From contig OY723288.1 in NCBI GenBank assembly GCA_963210315.1, forward strand, positions 1,054,001 to 1,118,000: a stretch of 64,000 nt of DNA, given 5' to 3'. The position numbers and the translations under genes are program-made. Shown here one piece after another: positions 10,479-21,455 of the stretch. Under the pieces are notes generated by a model. The model was not told where the DNA came from. It was given only the letters and a program-made list of their open reading frames with translations, and made no database searches. Source of the DNA: Rhynchopus euleeides (lineage: Eukaryota > Euglenozoa > Diplonemea > Diplonemida > Diplonemidae). Each line of letters starts with the position of its first letter. The first letter of the stretch is position 1.

Positions 10479-13400
10479 ATGGATAGCCGCACGACGAGCA
10501 GCGTGGGGCCGGTGAGGAAGCCGTGTGTGTTTGAGGCCCTGCAGCACAGCTCCCCTGTTCCATGTGCGCCGGTGTTCGTGACTGTCGTGACGACAGACGG
10601 GGATGAGCCCGTCACGTGGACCAGCAGCGCAACAGGGGCGATCATCCTTCGCAGCAGCGAGACGTGTGACGTTATTGCTAAAATCGAGAATGTCAGCCCG
10701 ACCTGTATGTCTGTCTGCAGGAATAAGGTGTGGGTGGGGCGCGAGAACGGCCTCATCAATGTGTATGACTTCAGCGGGACCTTCCTGACATCCCTGCAGC
10801 ACGGCCAGGATTCCCTCCCCGTCAACCACATGTGTGTTGCGGGGGACAGCGTCTTCACAGCATCCTCCAGCAAAGACATCGTGCAGTGGGATGCAAACAA
10901 ATTCTGCGTGACACGCATCCTCTTCGGGCCAATCCCTGGTGACCTGGTGCAGGCCCTTGCGAGAAACAATGTTGGGTCCAGCGAACATGACCAGTTCTGC
11001 CTGTTCTCAGGGTCCCGGGGGCATGTCCGCCTGTGGAACTCCGAGGGGAAGTGGACCCACTGCGCCGAGGGGGGGTCCAAAAGCCTCGTCTTTGCGCCGA
11101 AGCAGCAGCAGCTGTGGTCAGCCACGGAGAGGGGAATTGTCGTGTATGCGGCGACACACCACGCCAACCCGCTGACCGTCATCCGCACGCTGCTGCAGGG
11201 GAGGAATATCCTCCAGCTCCTCTTCATCTCCGCCGACGACACTGTATGGGCCCTGAATGACCAGCGGGAGATCACCGTGTTCGACGCAGCCTCTGCCTCT
11301 GCAATCCAATCCCTCCCGACACCCTCGCCTATCAGCGGGGGGAATGCCTTCGTCTCTCATAAGAAGGAGGTGACGAAGGTGTGGGCGGTGACGGATGATG
11401 GTCATTCCATCCGTGTCTGGGATGCCGTGCAGTATCAGCGTGCTGAGGTGGCGGATTCGGGTGGTGTGGACATGTCTATGTTCGGGCCGGACCGGGAGTC
11501 TCTGGAGGAGGCGCGTAAGGAGGCCGACCATCTGAAGAAGAAGATTAAATACATCCAGAGCGTTGGGACCATCTTCAGGCAGCGCATCACGATCCTCTTC
11601 CGCGAGAAGTTCCGCCAGAGGGACTACGGTGCTGGTGCTGCGGATATGAGTGACTTCGAGGGGATCTACCGGCAGGCGCTCACCGACATGGCAGCCGCGA
11701 GCCCCGACGCTGCGGCAATGGCTGAGAGCGAGCTGATGGGGGGCCTGGGGGCGCAGTCTCTCGAGTCGGGGTCGATCCAGGTGCGCGACCCACAGATCGA
11801 CACGCTTAAAAATGAAAACGAGAGCCTGCAGCTGGCGCTCAACGAGGCGCTCAGCAACAACTCCAAAGGGGTATGCCTATGTGGGTCTATTATGTGCATT
11901 TTGCTGGGGTCTTGGCAGACTTGCGCACCTAAAATCATGGAGTTCAGTGTGTGATGATCAGGGTGGGTTGGGGTGCAGCGGAGTCCGGAATTCCCCCCCG
12001 CCGTGCGTCTTCCTGTGGAAAAGGTATCGCATGTTATCCCCCAAACACACAGGCCGCAGCCATCGGTGGTGACGTCGAGAAGGTGACGAAATACTGGAAA
12101 GACAAGCTGAAGATGGCACAGGACGAGGTCATCACCAGCAAGCAGGTATGGTACACTACCGGTGCAGCGGGGCAGGCCACGTGACAGCCTGGGGGGGGGG
12201 GGGGTGCAAGGTGCCGTGTGTTGTGTGTATGCAAGCAATAAACCTAGGCCATCCACACTGTCCTCCACAGGAGATTGAGCGGCTGTCGACAATGCTGCAT
12301 GAGATCGGGCCGCAGAAGGACATCGACATCAAGCGGGCACACCACATCTGCCAGGTTCTGAAGGAGAAGAACTCGCTGAAGGAGCGTGAGATCACCCTGC
12401 AGGAGGAAATCGAGGGGCTGAAGAAGCAGCTTGGGCAGGCGGAGGAGAAGTACATCGAGCTGAAGAACAGCCTGGGTGACTATGTGTGGACCAACATGCA
12501 GAACCAGGGGGACGAGCCGGGCCCGCTGGGTGGGGCCGGGGGGCCGGGGAAGATGACGGAGGACATCCGGAACCGGAGCCTTTTCGACATGGACCAGTCG
12601 GATCAGAATGTGACACGCGAGAAGCAGTACAGCATTGTGGTGGACCAGATGCGTGAGGACAACGAGAAGCTGAAGCAGGAGCTGGTGGAGGCGCAGCGCC
12701 AGTTGATGCGGCACGAAGACCAGGCCAACGAGTGCCAGATCATCATCAAGCAGAACGCGCTGCTGAAGAACCGCATCCAGAAGATGAAGGAGCAGATGCA
12801 GAACCAGCGCATCGACAACACCAACTCGCACACCGAGATGCAGCAGAACATCGAGACGCTGATGCACAGCATTAACCAGCTGCAGGCTGACCTGGGTGTG
12901 AAGGAGCAGACTGTGCAGGAGCTGTCTACCGACAAGCTCAAGCTGATGCAGGACATCTCGCGCATGAACTCCATCCTCGAGAGGTACAAGACAAAGGTGC
13001 TCTCCCTCGAGAGGGACACCATCTCCCGCACGAAGGCAGAGCAGGTCGCCACACGCGAGCACCGCCGTGAGACCCAGACACTGTGTGAGTCCCTCGACTC
13101 GCGCGAGGTCAAGATCCAGCAGCTGCAGGCAAACTTCGTCGACATTTCCGAGCAGCTGCAGCACCAGGTGTCGCAGGTATGTCTTATGTGCCATTGGGGC
13201 CTTGCCAACACGGGGGTTCCAAAAAAAAGCAACCAAAATCATAGTATTTGCGTGTGTGTGTGTTGCCTTGGGATAGTGTCGTGTGTGTGGCTGTTGACCC
13301 TTCTCACTGCAGGTGGCGCAAACCAACCACGAGCTGGACCTTATGTCTCGCGAGAACATGTCTCTCAAGTCGAAGCTGCAGCAGCTTGACATTCTGCTGG

Positions 13401-14394
13401 ACGAGCGCCGCCAGGTATGATGACATGTCATGTCGCGAGGAGGGAATGGCAACCCCCTTTCTGTTTTGGCAACATCGTCAAAAGTACTCCGCATTGCGTG
13501 CCCTGCAAACATGCGCCCCGCCTGTCAATGTTGTTGCAAACAATGCTCGCAACTTGAAAGCTATTTTTTGTGAAAGAAGACGGACACCGAGTAGGCCCTA
13601 CGTATCGACACCACAACCTGCACAGTTTACGTCGATTCTGGGCGAGGTGCAGGGCAGGATGGAGATGGCCATCGAAGAGCTGAAGAGAGCCCAGAGCACG
13701 ACGGAGCTTGCCGCAGAGATGGCAAACCTGGAACATGTATGCAACGTGGCACCGCGATGTAGCATCGGTAGTATCGGTGGGGTGGGGTAGGGGTCGTGCG
13801 TGCATCGCGGCAGACTCACCGTGTGTGGTCCGTCCTCAATGGGACAGAATACAGTCCCAGCGAAAACACAACAAGACAAAATCACAATCACACCGGAACA
13901 CTCAAAACTGCATCACACACCCTCTGCAGCGCATTGCGGGGCTTACGGCACTGGAGGCCCAGCTGAAGCAGAAGGACGACTTGATTGCGGTGCGCGACGA
14001 CGAAATCCAGAAGCTGAAGTTGCGCCTTGCAATGTTCGAGCGCAACGTGAACAACATCAGCGCGGTGTTCCTGCAGTTCCCACACTCGATGGAGGAGATG
14101 GAAATGATGATCATCGAGAACGAGGAGTTCCGCAAGATGGCAGGGCAGAACGCAGAGCTGGAGGAGCGTGTGCGCCTGCGCCAGCTGGAGCTGCAGGCGC
14201 GGAAGCAGCAGCAGCAGCAGCAGGGTGTCGCAAACTCCATCAAGGCAGGTGTCACAGGGTCCTTGGAAGCCGCCACCGCAGCGCTGCTCGCCCGGACAAA
14301 CGACGACTCCGATTCCGACGACGGGTCGCTCCTGATGCCTGCACACTTCTACGCCAACAGGAACAGCCCGGGGCACAACTCCTCAGGCCTGTGA
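10479..14394 (+). CDS. WD-like N-terminal / long coiled-coil protein (1022 aa, six exons)
   Basis: Exons are 10479-11870, 12053-12145, 12271-13176, 13313-13414, 13626-13736 and 13930-14394. All five GT-AG introns (182, 125, 136, 211 and 193 nt) are phase 0, and joining them keeps one open frame of 1022 codons. Residues 1 to about 350 contain beta-strand repeats with WD-like signatures (VYDFSG, VQWDANK, VRLWNSEG, IRVWDAV), consistent with one beta-propeller. From about residue 360 the protein is nearly continuous coiled coil to about 970, with a short poly-Gln run and an acidic/serine tail (NDDSDSDDGS). A cytoskeletal, basal-body or trafficking scaffold is plausible, but no orthologue is recognised. 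The start ATG (MDSRTTSS) is the first ATG after the candidate acceptors. Confidence 0.88.
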
Positions 14395-14780
14395 TCCTTG
14401 TTTGTTGCGGTGTTTCCAAGTCGAATCCCCAACCTCCACTCTGGCCTGCACAGCTGTCCCACATCAGCAAGGGTTCTTGGCCGTCGAATCACAAGGCAGC
14501 CAACCACATCAGTGCCATGTATATAAGGCAGCTGGCAGGCAGGGGTGCTTGTTGTGTGATTGCTGTGTTCTTTCTTGACTTGCTTCGCCTTCACTTTCTT
14601 GGGATTGCACCCCGACGAGGAGAGATCGCACCAGCGCCAGGAACAACATTATATGGGGTCGAGATGTGCAGCAATGCACACTGTGCTGCCCTCCCACACG
14701 CAGCCTGAGACCGCATTTGCTCTGATCTGACCGAGGTGTTGCTCTACCTGCACGTGTTTCATACACCACCTCCCCCATGG
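14395..14780. other. Intergenic, 3' of the WD/coiled-coil gene
   Basis: No further gene seen. The last 8 bases before the transposon (14781-14788, cagtggga) are one copy of its target duplication. Confidence 0.6.
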
Positions 14781-14788
14781 CAGTGGGA

Positions 14789-15588
14789 CAGGGCATTAGT
14801 TTGGGCTGGTTATCCGGTTATGATAACCAGGATTTGGAGAAACCTGGTTATTTTAAAAAATAAAAAAAAGTCAAAATTCTGGCTCGGAACCGGGGTTTTT
14901 CCTTACCAAGAAACCTGCTGCGCTCGCCCCACCAAGCCATAGTACGACACGACCCGCATCTGTCATTCGGCGGCAGATGCTGGCCAAGATTGTACAGCCC
15001 CCTTCTACGCTGTCCCTCACTGACGAAACCCAGTCCACGACGAAGGTGAGCCAGCATGCGACCCGGATTCGTGTGTGATCAACCCGTAACGTGCCGCAAG
15101 ACTGCAACAGCCGGAATGCGGCCAACATCTGCAGCATTCTGCTGGAGCAGACAGAATCTCTGGGAAAGCTTCTGGAACCGCGTCGTGTCCTTCGCCACTG
15201 ACTGGTGCAACACCACGGTGGTGGGAAACCCGGGGCGCTCCACGAGAAAATTGCCAAGTGCCTGTACACGCTCTGGGCGTCGTGCCGCAGCCATGCCCTC
15301 AATTCAAGCTTCGGGCGCTCGCGGAGTGCCAGGAAGCCTGTCGGCGTGTAGATGGGTTATCCTCCTGGCACCAGCGCGAATTGTGTGCTGTGTCTGACAC
15401 CTCTCACAAACCCGGGGGAAGTAGAGACTATACATAACCTGGGGGTGGGGAGACAGATAATAGCACGCCGCGGTCACAACGGCGCAGGAGGCACTCGGGC
15501 GCGAAGCGCCCGAGCGAAAAAATTTGGTGGGTCATAACCAGGGTAACCAGGTTTCAGGCTCCGTCGGGAAGGTCAAACTAATGCCCTG
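14789..15588 (+). mobile_element. hAT-like non-autonomous element A1 (800 bp)
   Basis: Inverted ends cagggcattagttt at 14789 and aaactaatgccctg ending at 15588 are flanked by perfect 8-bp direct repeats cagtggga (14781-14788 and 15589-15596). CAGGG ends and 8-bp target duplications are hAT hallmarks. A 9-bp-stem GC hairpin lies at 15494-15514. The element has open frames on both strands that are preserved in the inverted copy at 18823-20822, but none resembles a transposase. I treat it as non-autonomous. The two copies share all but about one residue over 143 translated codons, so they are recent. Confidence 0.9.
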
Positions 15589-16148
15589 CAGTGGGATCAT
15601 GGCAAAAAAAACGTGGAAACAGGACAACTAGAATGACCGTGCCCTGGGTTGTGTGATGGGTCTCGTGCAGAAAGCCTACAGGCCTGGTCCCATTCACGAA
15701 ACGAGAGGGTGCCCCCCTCCGTTATAGTTTGACATCGCTCTTTTTCTCTTTCATTCATTTCTCTTTGCCTGCCTCCATCTTTTTTGTCTCAAACCGGATG
15801 GGAGGAGTGACAGCGGCTCTGCCTTTGGAACAGGCACGGCCTTCGTAGATCTAGATAGACTGTTCAGCTATTGTGTGTAAAGTGTGGCCGTGGCGTCTGC
15901 TGCTGCCTGTGCAGCCCACGCTTCTCGTGTGGGGTAGAAAGGTGATTGCAAAATAGCATCTCGAAGCAGCACTCTCACCCCCCTCCCCCCTCCGCACCGC
16001 GAAGCCCCACCCAAGCCTTCTTTATTGCAGACGCGCACCAAGTGCACTCACAGCTCGCCAGCCCATTGCCATCAAACTTGCCACCTCTCGCACACACCGC
16101 CCCACCACCCGCAGCTCGCAGCACATCACACCCACCCCCTTTTTCAAA
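15589..16148. other. Intergenic / 5' region of RPL35
   Basis: No gene seen. The stretch ttctttattgcag ending near 16030 is a strong trans-splice acceptor and would leave a 5'-UTR of about 120 nt for the ribosomal protein gene. Confidence 0.55.
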
Positions 16149-16520
16149 ATGGTCAAGGTGCGTTCCCACGAGCTGAGGCAGCTGCCCAAGGACGAGCTGC
16201 TGAAGAAGGTCGACGAGATGAAGATGGAGCTGAGCGCTCTGCGCGTGGCACAGGTGACGGGTGGGCCGGCCAGCAAGCTGGCGAAGATCAAGACGGTGCG
16301 CCGCTCGGTGGCCAAGGTGCTGACGGTGCTGAACCAGAACCAGAAGGCCGCCCTGCGCAAGGTGTACGCCGGCAAGAAGTTCGTCCCGCGTGACATCCGC
16401 GTGAAGAAGACCCGCGCCATGCGCCGCGCCCTGAAGCCGGAGGAGCTGGCCGCCAAGACGCTGCGCCAGCAGAAGCGTGACGCCGCCTTCCCCCAGCGCA
16501 AGTTCGCTCTGGCCCTGTGA
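16149..16520 (+). CDS. RPL35: 60S ribosomal protein L35 (uL29)
   Basis: 123 aa, intronless, with the full family pattern. It begins MVKVRSHELR, contains the LKKVDEMKMELSALRVAQVTGG helix hairpin and the SKLAKIKTVRRSVAKVLTVL core, then KKFVPRDIRVKKTRAMRRAL and the basic C-terminus EKR-like KRDAAFPQRKFALAL. Human RPL35 is also 123 aa. It belongs to the large ribosomal subunit near the polypeptide exit tunnel. Start and stop are unambiguous. The gene lies between two oppositely oriented copies of the hAT-like element A, so two host genes (this and PDE6D) sit inside a transposon-bounded segment. Confidence 0.97.
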   Translation: MVKVRSHELRQLPKDELLKKVDEMKMELSALRVAQVTGGPASKLAKIKTVRRSVAKVLTVLNQNQKAALRKVYAGKKFVPRDIRVKKTRAMRRALKPEELAAKTLRQQKRDAAFPQRKFALAL

Positions 16521-17117
16521 GCACCCCCTGAGCTGCGAGTTCAACCACCCCTGCCATGACCGTCGCTGAGCCGAATTCCAATCATCGTCAAGCTGCACAC
16601 GCGCCAGCGGTGCAACAACCGCCCGACCTCTGCGGCGTCACATCATTCTGCACTGCAGGGGGAGGAGGGTCGAGAGAGGACCTGGCGGTTGAAACCAGGC
16701 CATCGGAACAAAGAATGTAACAACATATCATCGGATCAGCAGAAAAAAAAGGGAAGGCTGTGTAACCAACCGGGAAGGAGAACAACCGCACGGTGGGCAT
16801 GGCTTGGGGGGCAGGTTGCGGCGAATTGAGAGAAGGAGAAAAAAAATGACGCTAAAGCAAGACAAAAGAAAGGACCGCGCATTTTTTTTTCGAAGGCAAA
16901 GGGAAGCCTCTTTGCCACGGTTGATTCGTTGGACATGAAAAAAAAACCGGGCAGTGCCTCCCCACCCCCTCCACCCCTCCACCTCCCCGCCCCGCCTCTC
17001 ACCCCCCACCCATTCCAAACGGATTTTCCTGCCAGATGTTGATGTTGACGCAATGCAGCCAGCTGCCCACCTCACCACCCCACTTCCCACCTCCCCAGCA
17101 GACGGTACACGGGTCAC
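16521..17117. other. Intergenic
   Basis: No gene seen; A-rich then C-rich. The stretch cacctccccag ending near 17098 is a likely acceptor for the next gene. Confidence 0.55.
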
Positions 17118-18527
17118 ATGATCCACGAAGGGCGGGCAGGGCGGGTTGGGGAACTCAAACGAGCGACAGGCCGATGGAGTCCCGAGTATGGAGGGCTGCG
17201 TCTGAACTGGATGACATACGCTGACGAGGAGACAGGGCGGGAGCTGTACCGCGAGACGTGGGAGGGTGCCGATCCATTCCGCGGGACAACCGTCAGCCGA
17301 ATACCGAAGGAGATGTCTAAGATGCAAGCCGTGACCAAGACGCTCAGCTTCTCCAGCATGCACGAGCTGCAGGCTCTCCGATGCGAACAGTTCGTCTATC
17401 TCGACGGTGTCCTGCTGGAGACGCTCGTGTTTCGATTCGGATTTGTCATCCCACGATCTACCAACACCTGGGCCTCAACAGTCACTGCATCATCCAACAT
17501 GATACCACCTGAGGTGTTGTCCGGCAGGATGGTATGTCGTCACGGAGGTGCAGCAAGGGGGTTTGTGTGTGAGGCGGCTTGTCGCATATCCTCGGGCCGA
17601 TGCTGTCCTTTTGTTGGCACATATAAGTGGGTAGGGGGGTTTCCTACGCTATTATATTGAGGTTGGGCTGTGTGCAGTGTGGCACCCCACCCACATCTCT
17701 TCTCAATTTTTATAGTGACGGCCATTAAAGGTTTCCGGCGGGATTGCATCCGATACCACTCGTCTAGTCCCTTGAAGTTTCTTTCACTCACGCCGAGTCA
17801 CGGACTTTACGACTTGTCACTTGGATAATTTACTATACTTAGTATAGTACTAATGCTACTAGTTATTTCTTCTTTGTGATCTTTCATCTGCTCAACGCAG
17901 ATGTGGAGAGCGGCCGCGCGGGTGGGGTGCAGGCCCGCAGTGAGGTGCCGCGTGGTTTAGCACTGTGGTGCATTAACACCAGACACCGCCCCCACCCTCC
18001 CTCCTCCCCATCACCCCTCCCTATTGGGCATCGTGCCACGCGGCCAGGTACTCGACGTAAGGCCGGCACCCATACTGCACGCGGTGCTTCCCGCGCGACA
18101 GCGACCACCGCTTGAAGGGCTTCACCTCACGGCCGGGCACCGCCGGTCTTCGTACGTGAATGGGACGGAGTCGTCGCAGGCGACGGGCTGAGGGGAGGCG
18201 GCAGTGGGTGTGTCGGCGACTGGCGTGGCGTCGAAGCTGCTGATGGGGGCTACATGCCTGCTTGTGTGCAAGGTGGTGGTGCACTCCGTCCCCTGTGGGC
18301 ACGCTCTCCTTCTTGAACGGCGTGAGTATCTCGGCCTCCGCTGGCGCCGTCCTCTTCGCCTCCGTCTTCTCCTCCTCCGCGGAATGCACCCCATCCACAT
18401 TTCTTGTCAATTTATCACCCATCCACCTACCCACCCACCCACCCCCTTCCTACAGAATGTCGAAACCATCTTCATCGATGGGGAGCGGATTCTCGCGAAG
18501 CAGAAGGTGAAAATCTTCTTTGTGTGA
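17118..18527 (+). CDS. PDE6D: PDE6-delta prenyl-binding protein
   Basis: Exons 17118-17531 and 18456-18527 join in phase 0 across a 924-nt GT-AG intron to give 161 aa (human PDE6D is 150 aa). The conserved blocks are LNWMTYADEETG near the N-terminus, LNFSS-like LSFSSMHELQALRCEQ, and FRFGFVIPRSTNTW. Exon 2 supplies the last beta strands (NVETIFIDGERILAKQKVKI). This fold is an immunoglobulin-like sandwich that extracts farnesylated or geranylgeranylated small GTPases and other lipidated cargo from membranes and delivers them to cilia. The extra residues compared with human are mostly at the N-terminus, where the exact start is less certain. The intron contains a decayed antisense coding fragment. 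Confidence 0.93.
18021..18400 (-). pseudogene. Decayed coding fragment antisense within the PDE6D intron
   Basis: Read on the minus strand, two frames alternate between coding-looking segments. One frame gives TEAKRTAPAEAEILTPFKK and, near the end, VKPFKRWSLSRGKHRVQYG through to a TAG at 18021-18023. The other frame gives DATPVADTPTAASPQPVACD and SVPFTYEDRRC between them. Composition and codon use match host genes, but at least two frame changes are required and no start or splice signals support an intact gene. I interpret it as the 3' part of a former gene of unknown function. It is the only host-like coding sequence seen on the minus strand. Confidence 0.4.
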
Positions 18528-18822
18528 ACCACGCGCGCATTTGCAGGCGGTGCGGTGGGGGATACCATGCCTGTTCGAGGCTCTATGTCAGACACTCGCT
18601 GCAAATTCTTAGTTGTGGTGACTCAAGCCACCCGTCTGCCACCTTCCTATCCGCAATATTTTTAGATAACCCGTGAGGTGGGTTGGGGGGGGGGGGGGTG
18701 GGAGGGAGTGGGTGTGGGTGGGGCGCTCGTCGGGCGTTGCCTCCCATTAACCTCCCCTGAGGGGATAAGCCGATCTGTAGTCCCCCCCCCCTCCACCTTC
18801 TTTTTTGTTTCGTCTGCTGTGG

Positions 18823-20822
18823 CAGGGCATTAGTTTGACCTTCCCGACGGAGCCTGAAACCTGGTTACCCTGGTTATGACCCACCAAATTTTTTCGCTCG
18901 GGCGCTTCGCGCCCGAGTGCCTCCTGCGCCGTTGTGACCGCGGCGTGCTATTATCTGTCTCCCCACCCCCAGGTTATGTATAGTCTCTACTTCCCCCGGG
19001 TTTGTGAGAGGTGTCAGACACAGCACACAATTCGCGCTGGTGCCAGGAGGATAACCCATCTACACGCCGACAGGCTTCCTGGCACTCCGCGAGCGCCCGA
19101 AGCTTGAATTGAGGGCATGGCTGCGGCACGACGCCCAGAGCGTGTACAGGCACTTGGCAATTTTCTCGTGGAGCGCCCCGGGTTTCCCACCACCGTGGTG
19201 TTGCACCAGTCAGTGGCGAAGGACACGACGCGGTTCCAGAAGCTTTCCCAGAGATTCTGTCTGCTCCAGCAGAATGCTGCAGATGTTGGCCGCATTCCGG
19301 CTGTTGCAGTCTTGCGGCACGTTACGGGTTGATCACACACGAATCCGGGTCGCATGCTGGCTCACCTTCGTCGTGGACTGGGTTTCGTCAGTGAGGGACA
19401 GCGTAGAAGGGGGCTGTACAATCTTGGCCTGCATCTGCCGCCGAATGACAGATGCGGGTCGTGTCGTACTATGGCTTGGTGGGGCGAGCGCAGCAGGTTT
19501 CTTGGTAAGGAAAAACCCCGGTTCCGAGCCAGAGTTTTGACTTTTTTTTATTTTTTAAAATAACCCAGGGTATAAGATAGACTTTTTTTCTGGCGCCGTT
19601 TTCCGGTTTTTCTGGTTTTGAAAATTTTTCGCGCGCGCCTTCGGCGCGCGCGACCCACGCAAACCCTCCCAGAATCTGAGAGGGCCCGGTGCCTGCGCGC
19701 GTCCTGTCGTACTGAGGCTGCTTGGTGGGGCAGGCGCAGCAGCTGCTTTGAAAGTTTGGACTCTCGGCTAAAAAACCGGTCTGGTGCATTGTTTTTACAC
19801 AGGGGGGTCTGGGGGGCGGAGCCCCCCAGCCGCCGGAGGCCACGGTAGTGAACATCTGTTCCCTACAGTCTGGATTCGCTTGTAAGTAGGAAGGCTTCGC
19901 TGTATCGCAGCCCGGCCAGCAGGAGATCACTGGTCCTTGAGGGCTCAACCTTCAGGGTGGAGGAGGACGGGGGAGCGACCACTCATGACAGGTGTGCGTT
20001 GTGGGTGGAGTGGGTGCACGACAGAATGGCCAAAGGGTCCACGAGATCTCTGCACACATTCCGTTATCGAGGAGATGGGCACCTGCTTTCTCCCCAGCTG
20101 TGACGACAGGCAACAAACAAATCTCATCTGTGAGTTGCCCCCAATAGGCTTGGCGACCTTCAAGGCTGCTTGAAAGTCGTTCGTGTTCTCGTCTCAGCCC
20201 TCCAGACAAGCAGATCTGTCTCGAGTTGGTGGGATGTCGCCATGTATTCGATGGCACCGAGTGACGCTGCACAGAGGCAGACGACACGGTGAACTCCAGC
20301 GGAGGTTACCCTACCTCCGCTGGAGTACACCGTGTGTCTCCCATGAGTCTCAACTAGCGGGAGTCTGAGCGTAAATTAGCTAGAAAATAGACTCCCGTCT
20401 CCAGTACAGACTGCAGTCTTAGACTCCCTCTTAGACATGGTGGCTGGAGTCCACCATGTGTGCACCTTCAAAACAGAAGAGACCTGCATGACGAGGGCAT
20501 CACCACCCACCGGGCCACCCGCTAGGTCCATTTTTTCTTCTCCGCTTCTCTGCCTTCTTTGGACTATTTGAGCTCTGTGCGGATCACGATGGGGTCACTT
20601 TCTATTTTTTTATGGCGTTTTTTCTGACTGTTTTACTGTCCCAAAGTCACAAAAAAACCGCCAAAAATGAGATCGACCTTTTTTTTTTTTTCCAGAAAAC
20701 CGGGAACCGGGAAACCCTGGTTTTGAAAACCGGAAAACCAGACCTATCTTATCCCCTGAATAACCAGGTTTCTCCAAATCCTGGTTATCATAACCGGATA
20801 ACCAGCCCAAACTAATGCCCTG
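18823..20822 (-). mobile_element. hAT-like element A, inverted copy B (2,000 bp) carrying a nested element C1
   Basis: The ends cagggcattagttt (18823) and aaactaatgccctg (20822) are those of A1, in the opposite orientation. The flanks share 7 identical bases, gctgtgg (18816-18822 and 20823-20829). The left 743 bp are the reverse complement of A1. The A-type sequence is interrupted at 19566 by an insertion of another element (C1) and resumes at about 20759. Removing C1 restores an 800-bp A-like element. The GC hairpin equivalent to that of A1 is at 18897-18917. Confidence 0.88.
19566..20758 (+). mobile_element. hAT-like non-autonomous element C1 (1,193 bp), nested in B
   Basis: The ends are cagggtataagatag at 19566 and ctatcttatcccctg at 20758. 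Seven bases, aataacc, are duplicated on both sides (19559-19565 and 20759-20765), and they occur once at the corresponding place in A1. It carries a GC stem with TTCG loop at 19630-19652 and one reverse copy of the shared hairpin module (19802-19862). It is near-identical to 45222-46363. A perfect inverted segment around 20290-20330 forms another foldback. No transposase is visible. Confidence 0.87.
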
Positions 20823-21455
20823 GCTGTGGTACCTCCCCCCGCCCCGCCCCACCCCCACCTCCCCTGACATGCAAATGGAATGTCGCCTGAAAACATCACT
20901 GCAGGTCACATGGGCTACATATACCTGGCTACGATTGTGACACTGGTTACGCACATTTCCACAGATGAGTGCCTTGACGTCTGATAATGGGAACCAAAGG
21001 ACGTTTTTGCATACCATCACAGCCTAATTGCCCACACAGTACACCACAACACAGGCCGGAAAAAAACACTGGATTTCAGACACAACCTGCATAACGAGTG
21101 AAGGGTGATCATTCTTGTGCTCCCTTCTACTTATATTTCACTACCCCCCCGCCTCCCCCGGGTATGAATTATCCGGGCGAGAAGGACTGCCTGTTTGCGA
21201 ATACGGACAAAATATAGCTGGAGTCGTGCAGGATCATTCGTGAAGAAATACGAAAGGTAAACGAGAAAAGTTTTTCGTTGATCGCACGACACACACAGAA
21301 AATTTTGCCTGCGGAAGTGTTGGTGTGTGATTTGCAGGCGCATAAGACTGTGTGTGACGGCAAGCACCTAGCACTTCCCCTATCGCTGCATTTCCGCCTG
21401 ACAAGTACCTTGTTGGGAGGAAAAAAATTGTTCAAAAAAAACGACGCATCGCAAC
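20823..21455. other. Inter-element region
   Basis: No gene seen. It contains the second copy of the dispersed repeat (21067-21149). 21448-21455 is one target duplication of the next element. Confidence 0.55.
21067..21149 (+). repeat. Dispersed repeat of about 85 bp, copy 2
   Basis: Same orientation and nearly the same sequence as 2662-2749, again ending in a C-tract. It lies between two transposons. Confidence 0.7.

Noticed and set aside
12244..13512. A 422-codon minus-strand frame
   Set aside because: Opposite exons and introns of the WD/coiled-coil gene; crosses three introns and is Leu/Val-rich as expected for the complement of coiled-coil codons.
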